A DNA stretch of 64,000 bases from Oceanobacillus timonensis (GCF_900166635.1 NZ_LT800497.1:186001-250000); one strand, 5' to 3'; numbered from the stretch's first letter, positions 1 through 8,670 are shown. Program-made: numbers and translations. The notes: a model not told the origin generated them from the sequence alone.

Positions 1-44
1 TAATCAACTTTATCTAGCTGTTTATAGTATTTATCTACGGTCAT
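1..44 (-). CDS. Start of a divergent gene, cut by the window edge
   Basis: On the minus strand an ATG at 44-42 is preceded by a clear GAGGTG ribosome binding site about six bases upstream, and the reading frame stays open for 14 codons to the window edge (MTVDKYYKQLDKVD). The remaining protein is not visible, so no domain can be assigned. It is divergent from the PycC-like cyclase that starts at 120, and the 75-bp gap would hold both promoters. Pycsar cyclases are usually encoded next to a membrane (PycTM) or TIR (PycTIR) effector, so this could be the effector; that is inference from position only. Confidence 0.45.
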   Translation of the reverse strand, partial: MTVDKYYKQLDKVD

Positions 45-119
45 ATTGTCACCTCATAAAAACATTAAGTCCAAGTATATTTAGTATAAAAGATAATTTA
101 AAAGAAAGGAAGAAATAAT

Positions 120-902
120 ATGAGGGCAAATATTAAGAGTTTTGAATTAGAGAAAAGTTTAGAGCGGATTGATTCAATTTTAAATGATTCAACAACATTT
201 GGTGAGGCAGACGATATACCAAAAATAGAAGATTTGACTTATAAAAATGGCAAATATGTTAAGTGTGCAGCTTTCTTTATAGATTTAAGAGGCTCTTCGG
301 ATTTAATTGAAACTCAAGGTAAAAAATCAAAGTCTTTAGCAAGGTTATATAGAGCGTATATAAGTGAAATTGTAGCAATCGTAAATAGTTTTGAAACATG
401 TAGGGAAGTAAATATTGTTGGAGATTGTGTGTCCGCAGTATTCTCTGGGGAGGCAAACGACCCCGCTAAATCGTCTGTTACGCAAGCATTAGAGGCAGCT
501 TCTATGTCAAACGGTATGATGGATATATTGAATATTAAGTACAAGAAGAAATGGGGAAGCGATTTTAAAGAGGTTAATGCTGGCATCGGAGTTGCATACG
601 GAAGAGCTTTAACAATTAAAGCTGGATATAGCGGAAGTGGAATAAACGATTTAATATATATGGGAGATGTCGTAAATAAAGCTTCAAAAATGTGTGGATT
701 AGCCTATAAGGATTTCCCCTGCTTTGCAATATGTGTTACTGAAGCTGTTTATACTTCAGCAGGAACTTACATAGCAAATTCAGATGAACAAAAAACGTTT
801 CAAGACTTTTTAACTGAAAAATACCATTCAAAGTACGATAAAGTTTATGTTGGAAACTTTTATCGTATAAGTATGAATGAGTGGTGTAAAGAAAACTCTT
901 GA
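120..902 (+). CDS. Class III nucleotidyl cyclase, PycC-like (Pycsar) candidate
   Basis: 260-aa soluble protein with a single class III nucleotidyl cyclase domain. The two metal-binding aspartates are visible as D55 (FFIDLRGS) and D102 (NIVGDCV), and the transition-state segment as GDVVNKASK at about 182-190. The position before the second aspartate that is normally lysine in adenylate cyclases (K-x-x-GD) is asparagine here (N98), as I recall for the pyrimidine cyclases of the Pycsar anti-phage systems, which make cCMP or cUMP on infection. There is no membrane segment or sensor domain, again as in PycC. RBS AAAGGAAG precedes ATG 120. Neighbours are a divergent partial gene on the left and an AIPR protein on the right, a defence context. 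An ordinary cytosolic adenylate/guanylate cyclase is the alternative. Confidence 0.65.
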   Translation: MRANIKSFELEKSLERIDSILNDSTTFGEADDIPKIEDLTYKNGKYVKCAAFFIDLRGSSDLIETQGKKSKSLARLYRAYISEIVAIVNSFETCREVNIVGDCVSAVFSGEANDPAKSSVTQALEAASMSNGMMDILNIKYKKKWGSDFKEVNAGIGVAYGRALTIKAGYSGSGINDLIYMGDVVNKASKMCGLAYKDFPCFAICVTEAVYTSAGTYIANSDEQKTFQDFLTEKYHSKYDKVYVGNFYRISMNEWCKENS

Positions 903-921
903 AAACCTCACTTAGCTACAC

Positions 922-933
922 CACGGAGAACCG
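922..933 (+). repeat. 12-mer shared with the 163-bp repeat
   Basis: The 12 bases CACGGAGAACCG at 922-933 also occur near the left end of both copies of the 163-bp folded repeat (near 12576 and 34153). Around it lies a weak hairpin (CACTTA near 908 with TAAGTA near 940). No further similarity is obvious, so it may be coincidence or a decayed end. Confidence 0.2.
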
Positions 934-1040
934 TACCATAAGTAAGTGCAGTTAATGTAAAAAAGGTGGATTATATAATCATAATCGAGTTCTTTCGATA
1001 TGATTTCCTTTAAATTCAAAATTATGGAGGGCTTATAAAT

Positions 1041-1160
1041 ATGGAAACTAAAATGGACAACTCTCAGTTAATATCAAGAGAATTAATTAAAAAGAGTTTT
1101 GAAGAAAGTTTATTAGATAAGCGGGAAGAAATCAAAATGGACAACTCAAAATTCAAATAG
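1041..1160 (+). CDS. 39-codon ORF, probably the detached N-terminus of the AIPR gene
   Basis: ATG 1041 has a good ribosome binding site (ATGGAGGG, about ten bases upstream). The ORF ends at TAG 1158-1160, one base before the ATG of the AIPR ORF at 1162, which itself has no recognisable ribosome binding site. The peptide is charged (METKMDNSQLISRELIKKSF at its start) and ends NSKFK. If one base is skipped at TTC-AAA-TAG (1152-1160), it reads straight into NRMLHDYFEVF of the AIPR frame. I therefore regard it as the true start of the AIPR protein, separated by a +1 frameshift. A translationally coupled leader peptide is the alternative. Confidence 0.5.
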   Translation: METKMDNSQLISRELIKKSFEESLLDKREEIKMDNSKFK

Positions 1161-1161
1161 A

Positions 1162-2799
1162 ATGCTACATGACTATTTTGAGGTTTTTTCTGCAAGTTTA
1201 ATTTTAAAAACTTTTGATTTAAGTGACGAAGAACTTGAAAAAGGTATTGTTGGTAGTGGAAATGATGGTGGTTGTGATGGGCTTTATTTATTTGTAAATG
1301 AAGAATTGATTTTCGACGATACACCATTAGAAAATATCAAAAGGAATCCTAAATTAGATTTATACATAATACAATCGAAATTTGAAACATCCTTTAGAGA
1401 AGATGTTTTTAATAAATGGAAAAGTATTGTTGATAATCTTTTCTCAACAGAGTCGTTTCAAGGCAATGATTTTTCAAAACGATACAATAGTGATGTGATA
1501 GAGTTCTTTGAAAGATTTCACAAGACATTTTTAAATTTAATAACTAAGTCACCTATAGTAAATTTTAAATTCATTTATGTAAGCTTAGGGAATGAGGTAC
1601 ATCTTAATGTAAAACAGCAGGCAGAAGAGTTAATGGGTAAACTTAAAGGTTTATTTCCAAGTCCAAATACTGATGTTAATGTAGAGTATATTGATGCTCA
1701 GAAAATTTTAAAATTATATGATGCTCCTTCTAAAACAGATTTTGTATTGCATGTTTCTGAGACACCTATCATAGTGCAAGAGGAAAAAGAATATATTGTA
1801 TTAGCTAATCTTAATCAGTATTTTGATTTTATAACGAATGAAAATGAGAAGTTAATCAAACATATTTTTGAATCCAATGTTCGAGATTATCAAGGTAGTA
1901 TAACTGTTAATAAGGAAATTGCTGCTACATTAAGACAAACGGATTATAAAGAAGATTTTTGGTGGTTAAATAATGGAATAACAATGTTGGCTAGCGAAAT
2001 TGATCAAAAGTCCACTAAAGTTTTTGAAATAAAGAATCCAGAAATAGTAAACGGATTGCAAACTTCAACTGAGTTATATAATTATTTTAACAATGCAAAA
2101 AAAGAAGGTAGAAAAGAAAGTAGAAAAGTTTTATTAAGGATAATCGTTCCTGATACTGATGCTTCAAGAGATAATATTATTTTGGCTACAAACAGCCAGA
2201 CAACAATTCCGAAAGCAATATTGAGAGGTACGGATAGTATTCATAGAGAGATTGAGAATTATATGAAAACCAAGGGGCTATTTTATGATAGAAGGAAAAA
2301 CTTCTATAAGAACGAAGGTAAACCTAAAGATAAAATAATTAGTATTCCTTTCTTAGCTCAAAGTTTAATGTCTATTATCTTGAAAAAACCTAATTATGCT
2401 AGAGCGCGACCTTCTACACTTTTAAATGATGAAGAAACATATACCAAATTATATTTAAACAATAAAATTTTAGACAGTTATTATAATGCTGCGGTAATTG
2501 GAAAAAGAGTGAAAAGCTTTATAAATAGTCTGGGTGTTTATTCTATTAGTGAACAGTCAGATATTTCTTTTTATGTCATGTATGTTTGTTCAGCGAAAAT
2601 TACTGGGTCAGCAGAAATTACGCTCAAACAACTAGCGAATTTTAGGTTAGATGATATTACTGATGAAAAAATTAAAACTTGTGCCGAATATGTTTACGAA
2701 AAATATAAACAACTTGGAGGCAATAATAAAGTAGCTAAAGGTACAAATTTAATTGAAACAATAATAAATGATGAATTTATTGTAAAACCATTTATATAA
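1162..2799 (+). CDS. AIPR family abortive-infection protein, possibly frameshifted at its N-terminus
   Basis: 545 aa from ATG 1162, related to the AIPR (abortive infection phage resistance) family. The N-terminal part carries a PD-(D/E)xK-like nuclease signature: D39 in GNDGGCDG followed by Q71-S72-K73 in YIIQSKFE. The centre has the AIPR core (WWLNNGITMLA and IVNGLQTSTELY at about 268-315, then TNSQTTIPKAILRGTD). AIPR proteins occur in plasmid-borne phage-resistance systems and near R-M genes; a nuclease role is inferred. ATG 1162 lacks a ribosome binding site, and the 39-codon ORF just upstream has one, so the full-length product probably needs a +1 shift or has been inactivated. The cyclase gene 140-260 bp upstream may belong to the same defence locus, but they are not obviously one operon. 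Confidence 0.65.
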   Translation: MLHDYFEVFSASLILKTFDLSDEELEKGIVGSGNDGGCDGLYLFVNEELIFDDTPLENIKRNPKLDLYIIQSKFETSFREDVFNKWKSIVDNLFSTESFQGNDFSKRYNSDVIEFFERFHKTFLNLITKSPIVNFKFIYVSLGNEVHLNVKQQAEELMGKLKGLFPSPNTDVNVEYIDAQKILKLYDAPSKTDFVLHVSETPIIVQEEKEYIVLANLNQYFDFITNENEKLIKHIFESNVRDYQGSITVNKEIAATLRQTDYKEDFWWLNNGITMLASEIDQKSTKVFEIKNPEIVNGLQTSTELYNYFNNAKKEGRKESRKVLLRIIVPDTDASRDNIILATNSQTTIPKAILRGTDSIHREIENYMKTKGLFYDRRKNFYKNEGKPKDKIISIPFLAQSLMSIILKKPNYARARPSTLLNDEETYTKLYLNNKILDSYYNAAVIGKRVKSFINSLGVYSISEQSDISFYVMYVCSAKITGSAEITLKQLANFRLDDITDEKIKTCAEYVYEKYKQLGGNNKVAKGTNLIETIINDEFIVKPFI

Positions 2800-2876
2800 G
2801 TTGAATTTATGATTTTAACTGATTATTTCACGTTAATAAGTCTATGAATACATGAAGATGGGTCTTCTGGTCAATA

Positions 2877-3314
2877 CAAGTCCACTAATATCCAATTGAG
2901 ATCCGCTTATGGCAATAATGATTAATCTTCTCTAGCGGGAAGCAATTTTCAACCACAGCGGCAGCTGCTTGTCCTTTACCATTGTGCCAATTCTTAGTGA
3001 TCGCTGGAAGGGGACGGAGTCCCGCCAGCGGAACTTAGAATTGATTGACCATGGTACGCTATTAAAGCGAATGGAGCCTTATAGGCTTGACTTTTCCCAT
3101 TCTCATGACTTCACTACCATGGGCACAAACAATGGTAAAGGATGGTGGCGGTGTTAACCTATACTTGGCTTGAAAAAGGCAAGTTATTCTATTCCAGATG
3201 ATTAGTGGACTTGAAGTATGAAACGGTGGACCTCAAGTGCATATTCCTATTGAGTTACAATAATCTTAATCGCAAAACCCGATGGACTCGTCATGAATAT
3301 TGGTGGACTTCTTT
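2877..3314. mobile_element. Non-coding, highly folded element bounded by inverted repeats (MITE or decayed IS)
   Basis: About 440 bp with no convincing ORF. CAAGTCCACTAAT at 2877-2889 is perfectly inverted at 3201-3213, and the same motif with one change (ATATTGGTGGACTT) recurs at about 3299-3312, so the element may have a degenerate or duplicated right end. Nested inside are further inverted repeats: CCTTTACCATTGT (2973-2985) with its complement at 3129-3141, and a long central hairpin at about 2987-3040 containing CGCTGG/CCAGCG and GGGGAC/GTCCC. This nested architecture suggests a miniature transposable element or the remains of an IS. It sits between the AIPR gene and the restriction locus. 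Confidence 0.4.
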
Positions 3315-3334
3315 ATGAGAAATAATCATTTAAC

Positions 3335-3770
3335 TTACATCCTAACACAAATCCGGTCGATAATAGTATCCTTGTACTGATTAATATCACCAATAAATTC
3401 TCTGACCTTGAGCGCAATTTTTCGGACCTCTGGAAAAAAGACATTGTTAATGACAGATTCTTTCAGTCATTTACATAAACCTTCAATGAGGTTGAGCTCT
3501 GGGCTGTAGGGCAGTAAGTATACAAGGTCCAGCCGGTCTTTGTGTTGATCCAAAAATGGGCGAAGGAGTTTGGCATGGAGAATCCGGGCATTGTCTAATA
3601 TCATAACGATTTTACTGACAGGATAATGTTCGAGTGTCGCAGTTGGAAATTTTAGAAAAGCAGCTGCATCGAACTTTTCTTCTTCGATGCAGAATATTTC
3701 ACCTGTTTCATAGTTCAATGTGCCAACCAGTTTTACACCCTTGTGTTGTCCATGTGTTGGGATGATTCAT
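3335..3770 (-). pseudogene. IS630-family transposase remnant
   Basis: Minus-strand remnant of the C-terminal half of an IS630-type DDE transposase. Reading from about 3770 downward one sees IIPTHGQHKGVKLVGTLNYE, then ILDNARILHAKLLRPFLDQH, then LLPYSPELNLIEGLCK, the characteristic second-aspartate and final-glutamate motifs of this family. The frame is interrupted by TGA right after GLCK (about 3466), where a tryptophan codon is expected, and then continues as LKESVINNVFFPEVRKIAL to about 3335. The N-terminal half and first catalytic aspartate are missing, and the remnant stops abruptly at the end of the neighbouring restriction gene. Clearly non-functional; it marks past transposition in this block. 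Confidence 0.8.
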
Positions 3771-3790
3771 TATAAGCCCCATAAAATAAT

Positions 3791-5260
3791 CTAAATAAAA
3801 TCAACATCCTCAAGCATAGATATAATAAATTTACCTCTCATCCAAACATTTTGTTTATACATTTGAATTCCATTTAGCGAAAATGTCTTTTTTGAAGCAT
3901 CTTCACCACTTCCGCGTAGAAAAAAGTTATTGTGTTTTGCTTTTGGAAAATTAAGAGCCGACATTGGTTTTTTAGTTTTTGGAGTAAACCGTTGTTTTTG
4001 ATTTTTATCCAGAACGGGTACTTCCTCAAGTTTATTACTATTAATTAAATCTCTGATTTCCTCCCAGATACTTCTAATTTCGTTTTCTACAATACTTTCA
4101 TCAATTGCCATACGTTTAAACCCAATAAATTTATTATCTAATAATTTTGCCTCTGGCGAAGGTTCTTCAAAAATAATGCAAAGAAATTGTTGATTAAAAT
4201 AGTTATACACAAAAGAGTCTTCAAAAGGAGTATTCGGATTTGTCCACTCTTCAAAATCAATAGGGAATAATTTCATATCCTCTGTTCGTGAACCTTTCGT
4301 TGTTTGAACAATTGTTTTGGGAATGATTCCAATTTTACTAAATAAATCAATTTTATTTAATTTCTTTGCTTTTCCTCCAAACATTTTAACGATAATTTGC
4401 TCACTAATACCTTTGTTAACATCTCCTTTTTTATTAAGTTTCTTAGTGATACCTAATATATCCATTAATTCTTGAACAGTTTTATTTTTATATTGATTGG
4501 AAAGAAGATGTAATTTATTATCAAGCTCTCCAAGTGACGTATACGTTTCATCTAATTTCTCAAATTTAGCACCAAAGTGTTTTTGTGCTATCGTGGAAAC
4601 GGTTGTTCTTTTTAATCTAAAACGTGGTCGATGCGGCCATTTAGGAGCAGTATCTATAAGCATTAGTGTTTTCTTTAAATCTGAAGAAATACGAGCATAT
4701 TCATCTTCTGGATTTTCATATGTATCTTTCAAGTATTGAATAAAATCTCGTACAATAAGCCAGTCCTTCTTCAGAATTTCCTTGTCTTCGCTAGAAAATT
4801 CATGGAAATGAAAACCTTCGATAATAAAATCTGCATATTCTGCAGCTGATACTGTTTTTGAAGAATCATAGTGATAATAGACCAATAATAAATGTTCTAA
4901 CTTATGCCAGAAATTAGATGTTTCAAACTCTTCATTTGTAATGGAATGAGGAGAGACGGCAGTAATTGTCATAGGTTCTTTTGCCTCAAAAAATAAATCC
5001 TTTTTCTTTTTCGGTTTGCGAAGCCCTGTTGTTTTTAATTCTATGTCAATATCGTCCACAGTTAGATCAGGATTCTTAGCTTGGTTTGCCGGATAGCCTA
5101 AAACAGATTGTTCGATTACATCCCCTGCAATCCCCGTTATTTTGGGATGAGTAATAGTACGGGCAAAAACATTTTTTGTATCAGCTTCTCCAAGCGTTTT
5201 ACCAACAACATTGTTGAAGATTTTATCTAATTCTTTTCGGGTAAATTTATGAGGTTCCAT
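3791..5260 (-). CDS. Sau3AI/MutH-family restriction endonuclease, first of two
   Basis: 489 aa. The N-terminal domain shows the MutH/Sau3AI nuclease pattern: GIAGDVIEQSVLG (E50), then NPDLTVDDIDIELKTTGL with D65 and E74-L75-K76. The E-x-K element is well conserved, while the spacing from the first aspartate (9) is two longer than in the sister gene. The C-terminal half is expected to hold the second, DNA-binding MutH-like fold known from Sau3AI. The family cuts GATC; cleavage at GATC here is inferred. RBS AAGGAGTG precedes ATG 5260. It lies downstream of the other nuclease on the same strand, 224 bp away, and its stop is beside a transposase remnant. It may be a heterodimer partner, a second-specificity enzyme or a decaying duplicate. 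Confidence 0.75.
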   Translation of the reverse strand: MEPHKFTRKELDKIFNNVVGKTLGEADTKNVFARTITHPKITGIAGDVIEQSVLGYPANQAKNPDLTVDDIDIELKTTGLRKPKKKKDLFFEAKEPMTITAVSPHSITNEEFETSNFWHKLEHLLLVYYHYDSSKTVSAAEYADFIIEGFHFHEFSSEDKEILKKDWLIVRDFIQYLKDTYENPEDEYARISSDLKKTLMLIDTAPKWPHRPRFRLKRTTVSTIAQKHFGAKFEKLDETYTSLGELDNKLHLLSNQYKNKTVQELMDILGITKKLNKKGDVNKGISEQIIVKMFGGKAKKLNKIDLFSKIGIIPKTIVQTTKGSRTEDMKLFPIDFEEWTNPNTPFEDSFVYNYFNQQFLCIIFEEPSPEAKLLDNKFIGFKRMAIDESIVENEIRSIWEEIRDLINSNKLEEVPVLDKNQKQRFTPKTKKPMSALNFPKAKHNNFFLRGSGEDASKKTFSLNGIQMYKQNVWMRGKFIISMLEDVDFI

Positions 5261-5484
5261 GATGAGTGCACTCCTTATTTACTTTAATTATGTGAAAGCT
5301 TTTTTATGAAAATATTTGGAATAAGTTGTGTTTTATAGCCGCAAGCCTATGTATGCAAAGCTAGATAATATTTTAAATAATAAATGATACCTAGCTCTGA
5401 CTAACAAAGCAGTGATACATAACTTTATATAATTATTCTTAAAACCAATTGTAAGGGCTCTTTAAATAGAATATATTATTATTG

Positions 5485-6873
5485 CTATTCCTTCCTATCC
5501 AATATCCCAGCAACAAATTCCCGATTCAGCCATAAACACTGTTTTGTAACAACTTGACCAGTAGGGAGGGTTACAGTATCTTTACCATCTTTAGCCTTTG
5601 GTCGGACATGTGCAACGCCATTAAAATTAGCTTTAGGGAAGTTATTCTCTTGTCTTGTTGTTTTTCCATATTTTTTCACTTTTAAATCTAGACCAGCTTG
5701 CATTAATCTATTAACTTCATCGTATATACCTTTTACTTCATTATCGATAATTTGCAAAGGCATATTCCATAATTGGATTCCCCTTAAATATGGGAGTCTA
5801 TCTGGATTTTCATTTTTAGTTTCATTAAATTGAAATACAACAAATAAAAACTTTGTTGTCATAAATTTCTCCCGCACAGCACTATCTTCCCATTTCTCAT
5901 TCACCCATTCATCAAAGCGAATATTTTCAAATGACATATGCTCGCGAGGTAAACCATCAGGCTCTAATCGGATAGTTTTAAACTGGATATTAGCTTTGGA
6001 GAACTCTTCTATCTTATCTAAACGAGTGCCTTTAATACCTAAGAGGGCACTTATGAGCAGAGCGATGGATGATTTAGCCTTCCGATTATATTCAATACCT
6101 AATGTGTCAGCAATTTGTACATCAGACATTCCGATATAATCATTAAAGCGATTTTCTAAAATCTTCTCAAAACTTAACTTATGCAGTTCTTCTTTCTTTG
6201 TAAAAGATACCAATTCTTCTTTTTTAATAATTTTTCGATATAATGCAGTCATATAACTTTGTTTTAAGGCATATGCGCGTTGCATAGCAGGGGTTTCTGA
6301 GTAGGGTTGGTTCCTTAATGATTTTTTATTTGCTCCTTTTGGGCATGCCCCTAAATAGTTAGTATCCCCTTCAGACAATTCATGGGCTTTTCCGGATTTA
6401 ATTTTATTTATAATAATTTCCCAATCTTGTTTTATAATTTCTAAATCAGCTTCTGGAAAAGTATAAAGAAAGCTTTTATAAATTTGATAATCTTTCCGTT
6501 CTACATTAGGTATCCATTCATAGAGCATTAAAAGTAATTTTTGATTTTTATTCCAAAAACTAGACGTAAAAAAATTACAATGAACTTCCTCCATATAATT
6601 AATGATATTAAGCACTAATCTTTCTTTGGAAGATACCGTTCCATTTTTATTAATTTTAAACGGTGTAACCTTCAATTCGATGCCTAATTCTTCAAAATCT
6701 GGTGCTGCATTAGAGTTTACTTCATAACCAAAATAACTTTCCTCGATGATATGCCCTAACCCACCTTTTGATCGAGCATTATTTAACCTTCCCTTTTTAT
6801 CTAATTCTTCAAAACTACTTCCTTCTGCAGCAAGAGCTTTTTCTAATAATTCTTCTTCTGTTTCGTAAATCAT
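5485..6873 (-). CDS. Sau3AI/MutH-family restriction endonuclease, second of two
   Basis: 462 aa, close to Sau3AI in length. The nuclease motif is textbook: GGLGHIIEESYFG (E44/E45), then APDFEELGIELKVTPF with D59, E66 and K68 at the MutH spacing D-x6-E-x-K. A C-terminal half with FRFDEW-like segments corresponds to the DNA-recognition MutH-like domain. The expected activity is GATC cleavage in non-self DNA, blocked by C5 methylation. GAGGTG precedes ATG 6873. It is divergent from the methyltransferase beginning at 7011, leaving a 137-bp shared control region. A small hairpin at about 5361-5396 lies between this gene and the downstream nuclease. Confidence 0.85.
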   Translation of the reverse strand: MIYETEEELLEKALAAEGSSFEELDKKGRLNNARSKGGLGHIIEESYFGYEVNSNAAPDFEELGIELKVTPFKINKNGTVSSKERLVLNIINYMEEVHCNFFTSSFWNKNQKLLLMLYEWIPNVERKDYQIYKSFLYTFPEADLEIIKQDWEIIINKIKSGKAHELSEGDTNYLGACPKGANKKSLRNQPYSETPAMQRAYALKQSYMTALYRKIIKKEELVSFTKKEELHKLSFEKILENRFNDYIGMSDVQIADTLGIEYNRKAKSSIALLISALLGIKGTRLDKIEEFSKANIQFKTIRLEPDGLPREHMSFENIRFDEWVNEKWEDSAVREKFMTTKFLFVVFQFNETKNENPDRLPYLRGIQLWNMPLQIIDNEVKGIYDEVNRLMQAGLDLKVKKYGKTTRQENNFPKANFNGVAHVRPKAKDGKDTVTLPTGQVVTKQCLWLNREFVAGILDRKE

Positions 6874-6933
6874 AACTTTTTCACCTCAAAAAGAACATTA
6901 GTTCGTATTTTATGATATAATTACAATAAATCT

Positions 6934-6988
6934 TAATAACATGTTGATCTTCATCTTACTTTTTATTATAATTGTTATTAGGTATAAT
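6934..6988 (+). promoter_or_regulatory. R-M divergent control region
   Basis: Between the divergent nuclease and methyltransferase genes, TATAAT at 6983-6988 fits a -10 box for the methyltransferase. It is preceded by an inverted repeat TAATAACA (6934-6941) / TGTTATTA (6973-6980). No C-protein gene is adjacent, so any regulation would need another factor or the methyltransferase itself; this is inference. Confidence 0.35.
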
Positions 6989-7010
6989 GAATACCGAAAG
7001 GGTGTATAGC

Positions 7011-8267
7011 ATGTTGAAAATTATGGAACTCTTTGCTGGAGTTGGCGGGTTTCGACTTGGACTGGAGCAAACGGAAGATTTTGAAGTTGTATGGGGGAAC
7101 CAATGGGAACCTTCTAAAAAGAGTCAAGATGCTTTTAATTGTTATGCTAAGCAGTTCAAAGATAAAGGTAATCACTCCAATGTAGATATTGCTGATGTAG
7201 ATGAAAAACAATTTATTAATAATGATATAAATTTAATTGTAGGCGGTTTTCCTTGTCAGGATTATTCTGTGGCACGTAGTCTATCCGGTGAAAAAGGCTT
7301 GGAAGGAAAAAAAGGAGTTTTATTTTGGGATATCACAAGAATGGTTAAAGAAATTCAACCTAAATATTTACTTCTAGAGAATGTTGATCGTCTACTTAAA
7401 TCTCCTTCTAAACAGAGGGGAAGAGACTTTTCTGTTATGCTGGCAAGTCTTCGGGATTTAAACTATTCGGTAGAGTGGAGAGTAATTAATGCCGCGGATT
7501 ATGGGCAGGCTCAAAGGAGAAGAAGAGTATTTATATTCGCAGTGCATAATAGTACAGCATATTATAAAAAACTATTCGAAGAAACAAATCCGAGTATTAT
7601 TCATAATGATGGTTTTTTTGCTCCAGCATTCCCGGTAGAAGAAAACTTTGTAGAGAGACATCCGCCTAGAGAATTTAAATTACCGAAAAATTTATTGGAA
7701 GTATCTGATGAGTTTTCGCAAAAGTATTTAAATGCAGGGATTATGAAAGACGGATTGGTATATACCGAAGAGGTTATCTCTAGAACAGAGCCTTTCATTT
7801 CATTGGGCAGCATTTTACAGTCCGATGTAGAAGAAAAATACTATTTAAGTGAGAAATCTATTGAAAAGTTTCGTTATCTTAAAGGACCCAAGCGAATTGA
7901 AAGAACATCAGCAACAGGGCATAGTTATTTCTTTTCAGAAGGTGGGATGGCTTTTCCAGATGCTCTTGATAAACCTGGAAGAACGATGCTGACCAGCGAA
8001 GGAACAAATAATCGCAGTACACATGTTGTTGAAGATCCATTAACGCAGAGGTTAAGATTCTTGACACCTGTAGAATGTGAACGTCTTAATGGTTTCCCTG
8101 ATAATTGGACAGAAGGCATGGCTGATAGAATGCGTTATTTTTGTATGGGAAATGCGTTAGTTGTAGGTTTAATTAAAAGAATGGGTCAACGTATTAATGA
8201 AATTGAACAAGAAGAAATTAAACAATTGAAAGTTGAACCACAACAAATGAGTTTGTTTGGTTATTAA
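7011..8267 (+). CDS. DNA (cytosine-5-)-methyltransferase of the Type II R-M system
   Basis: 418 aa from ATG 7011, chosen because AAAGGGTG lies seven bases upstream and the family starts directly with motif I. Visible C5-methyltransferase motifs: I ELFAGVGGF (6-14), IV GGFPCQDYS with the catalytic cysteine in PCQ (81-83), VI ENV (123-125), VIII QRRRR (168-172), and motif X near the C-terminus (MGNALVVG). It transfers methyl from S-adenosylmethionine to C5 of cytosine; with Sau3AI-type partners the target is expected to be GATC. The variable target-recognition region lies at about 200-340. Upstream in-frame starts at 6972 (TTG) and 6987 (ATG) lack a good RBS and overlap the promoter. Followed by a strong bidirectional terminator. 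Confidence 0.9.
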   Translation: MLKIMELFAGVGGFRLGLEQTEDFEVVWGNQWEPSKKSQDAFNCYAKQFKDKGNHSNVDIADVDEKQFINNDINLIVGGFPCQDYSVARSLSGEKGLEGKKGVLFWDITRMVKEIQPKYLLLENVDRLLKSPSKQRGRDFSVMLASLRDLNYSVEWRVINAADYGQAQRRRRVFIFAVHNSTAYYKKLFEETNPSIIHNDGFFAPAFPVEENFVERHPPREFKLPKNLLEVSDEFSQKYLNAGIMKDGLVYTEEVISRTEPFISLGSILQSDVEEKYYLSEKSIEKFRYLKGPKRIERTSATGHSYFFSEGGMAFPDALDKPGRTMLTSEGTNNRSTHVVEDPLTQRLRFLTPVECERLNGFPDNWTEGMADRMRYFCMGNALVVGLIKRMGQRINEIEQEEIKQLKVEPQQMSLFGY

Positions 8268-8285
8268 TGTGAATAAAGTTATACA

Positions 8286-8336
8286 AAAGGGGCTGTTGCA
8301 TAAACAGGTAGTAACTGATTATGCAACAGCCCCTTT
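8286..8336. terminator. Bidirectional terminator, 18-bp perfect stem
   Basis: An 18-bp perfect inverted repeat (AAAGGGGCTGTTGCATAA at 8286-8303, complement at 8319-8336) with a 15-base loop follows the methyltransferase. A/T tracts on both sides would end transcription from the methyltransferase and from the convergent XRE gene. The GGGGCTGTTGCA core also resembles ends of some Firmicute insertion sequences, so a small mobile remnant is possible. Confidence 0.65.
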
Positions 8337-8422
8337 CGTTAACAGATAGTTTCTTCGGCTTCAAATAATTATAAAAATAGAAAATGGATGATTATCATTA
8401 ACCATGTGCTGTTATAAGATAT

Positions 8423-8644
8423 TTATAATTCATCATCTTCTTCAATACGGAATAATTCATTTATATCTTTAATATTTAGGGCATTCACGATTTTATCTAT
8501 GTGTTCTAATTGGATTCGCTGACGCTTGCCGCTTGCAAGCTCACTAAGTGTTGCCCGACGAATCCCAGTTTTTATATGCAATTGTGTAATCGATAAATCA
8601 TGTTGATGGAGCAATTGGTTCAGTTGCAAATGTACTTTTTTCAA
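8423..8644 (-). CDS. Small XRE (Cro/CI-type) transcriptional regulator
   Basis: 73 aa from a TTG start at 8644, supported by GGAGAG nine bases upstream; longer readings to 8755 run through the promoter and operators. The whole protein is one helix-turn-helix of the Cro/CI (HTH_26, YozG-like) type: LSITQLHIKTGIRRATLSEL is the HTH, followed by LEHIDKIVNALNI and an acidic tail. It probably represses itself and the divergent 80-aa gene through the two 18-bp palindromes between them. Small XRE regulators of this type are found in mobile and R-M contexts; its target beyond the local promoter is not known. Confidence 0.75.
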   Translation of the reverse strand: MKKVHLQLNQLLHQHDLSITQLHIKTGIRRATLSELASGKRQRIQLEHIDKIVNALNIKDINELFRIEEDDEL

Positions 8645-8670
8645 TGCTAAATCTCTCCTTTTGTATTGAC

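Noticed and set aside
2969..3157. 62-codon plus-strand ORF inside the nested-palindrome element
   Set aside because: No RBS or family resemblance; its sequence is generated by inverted repeats.
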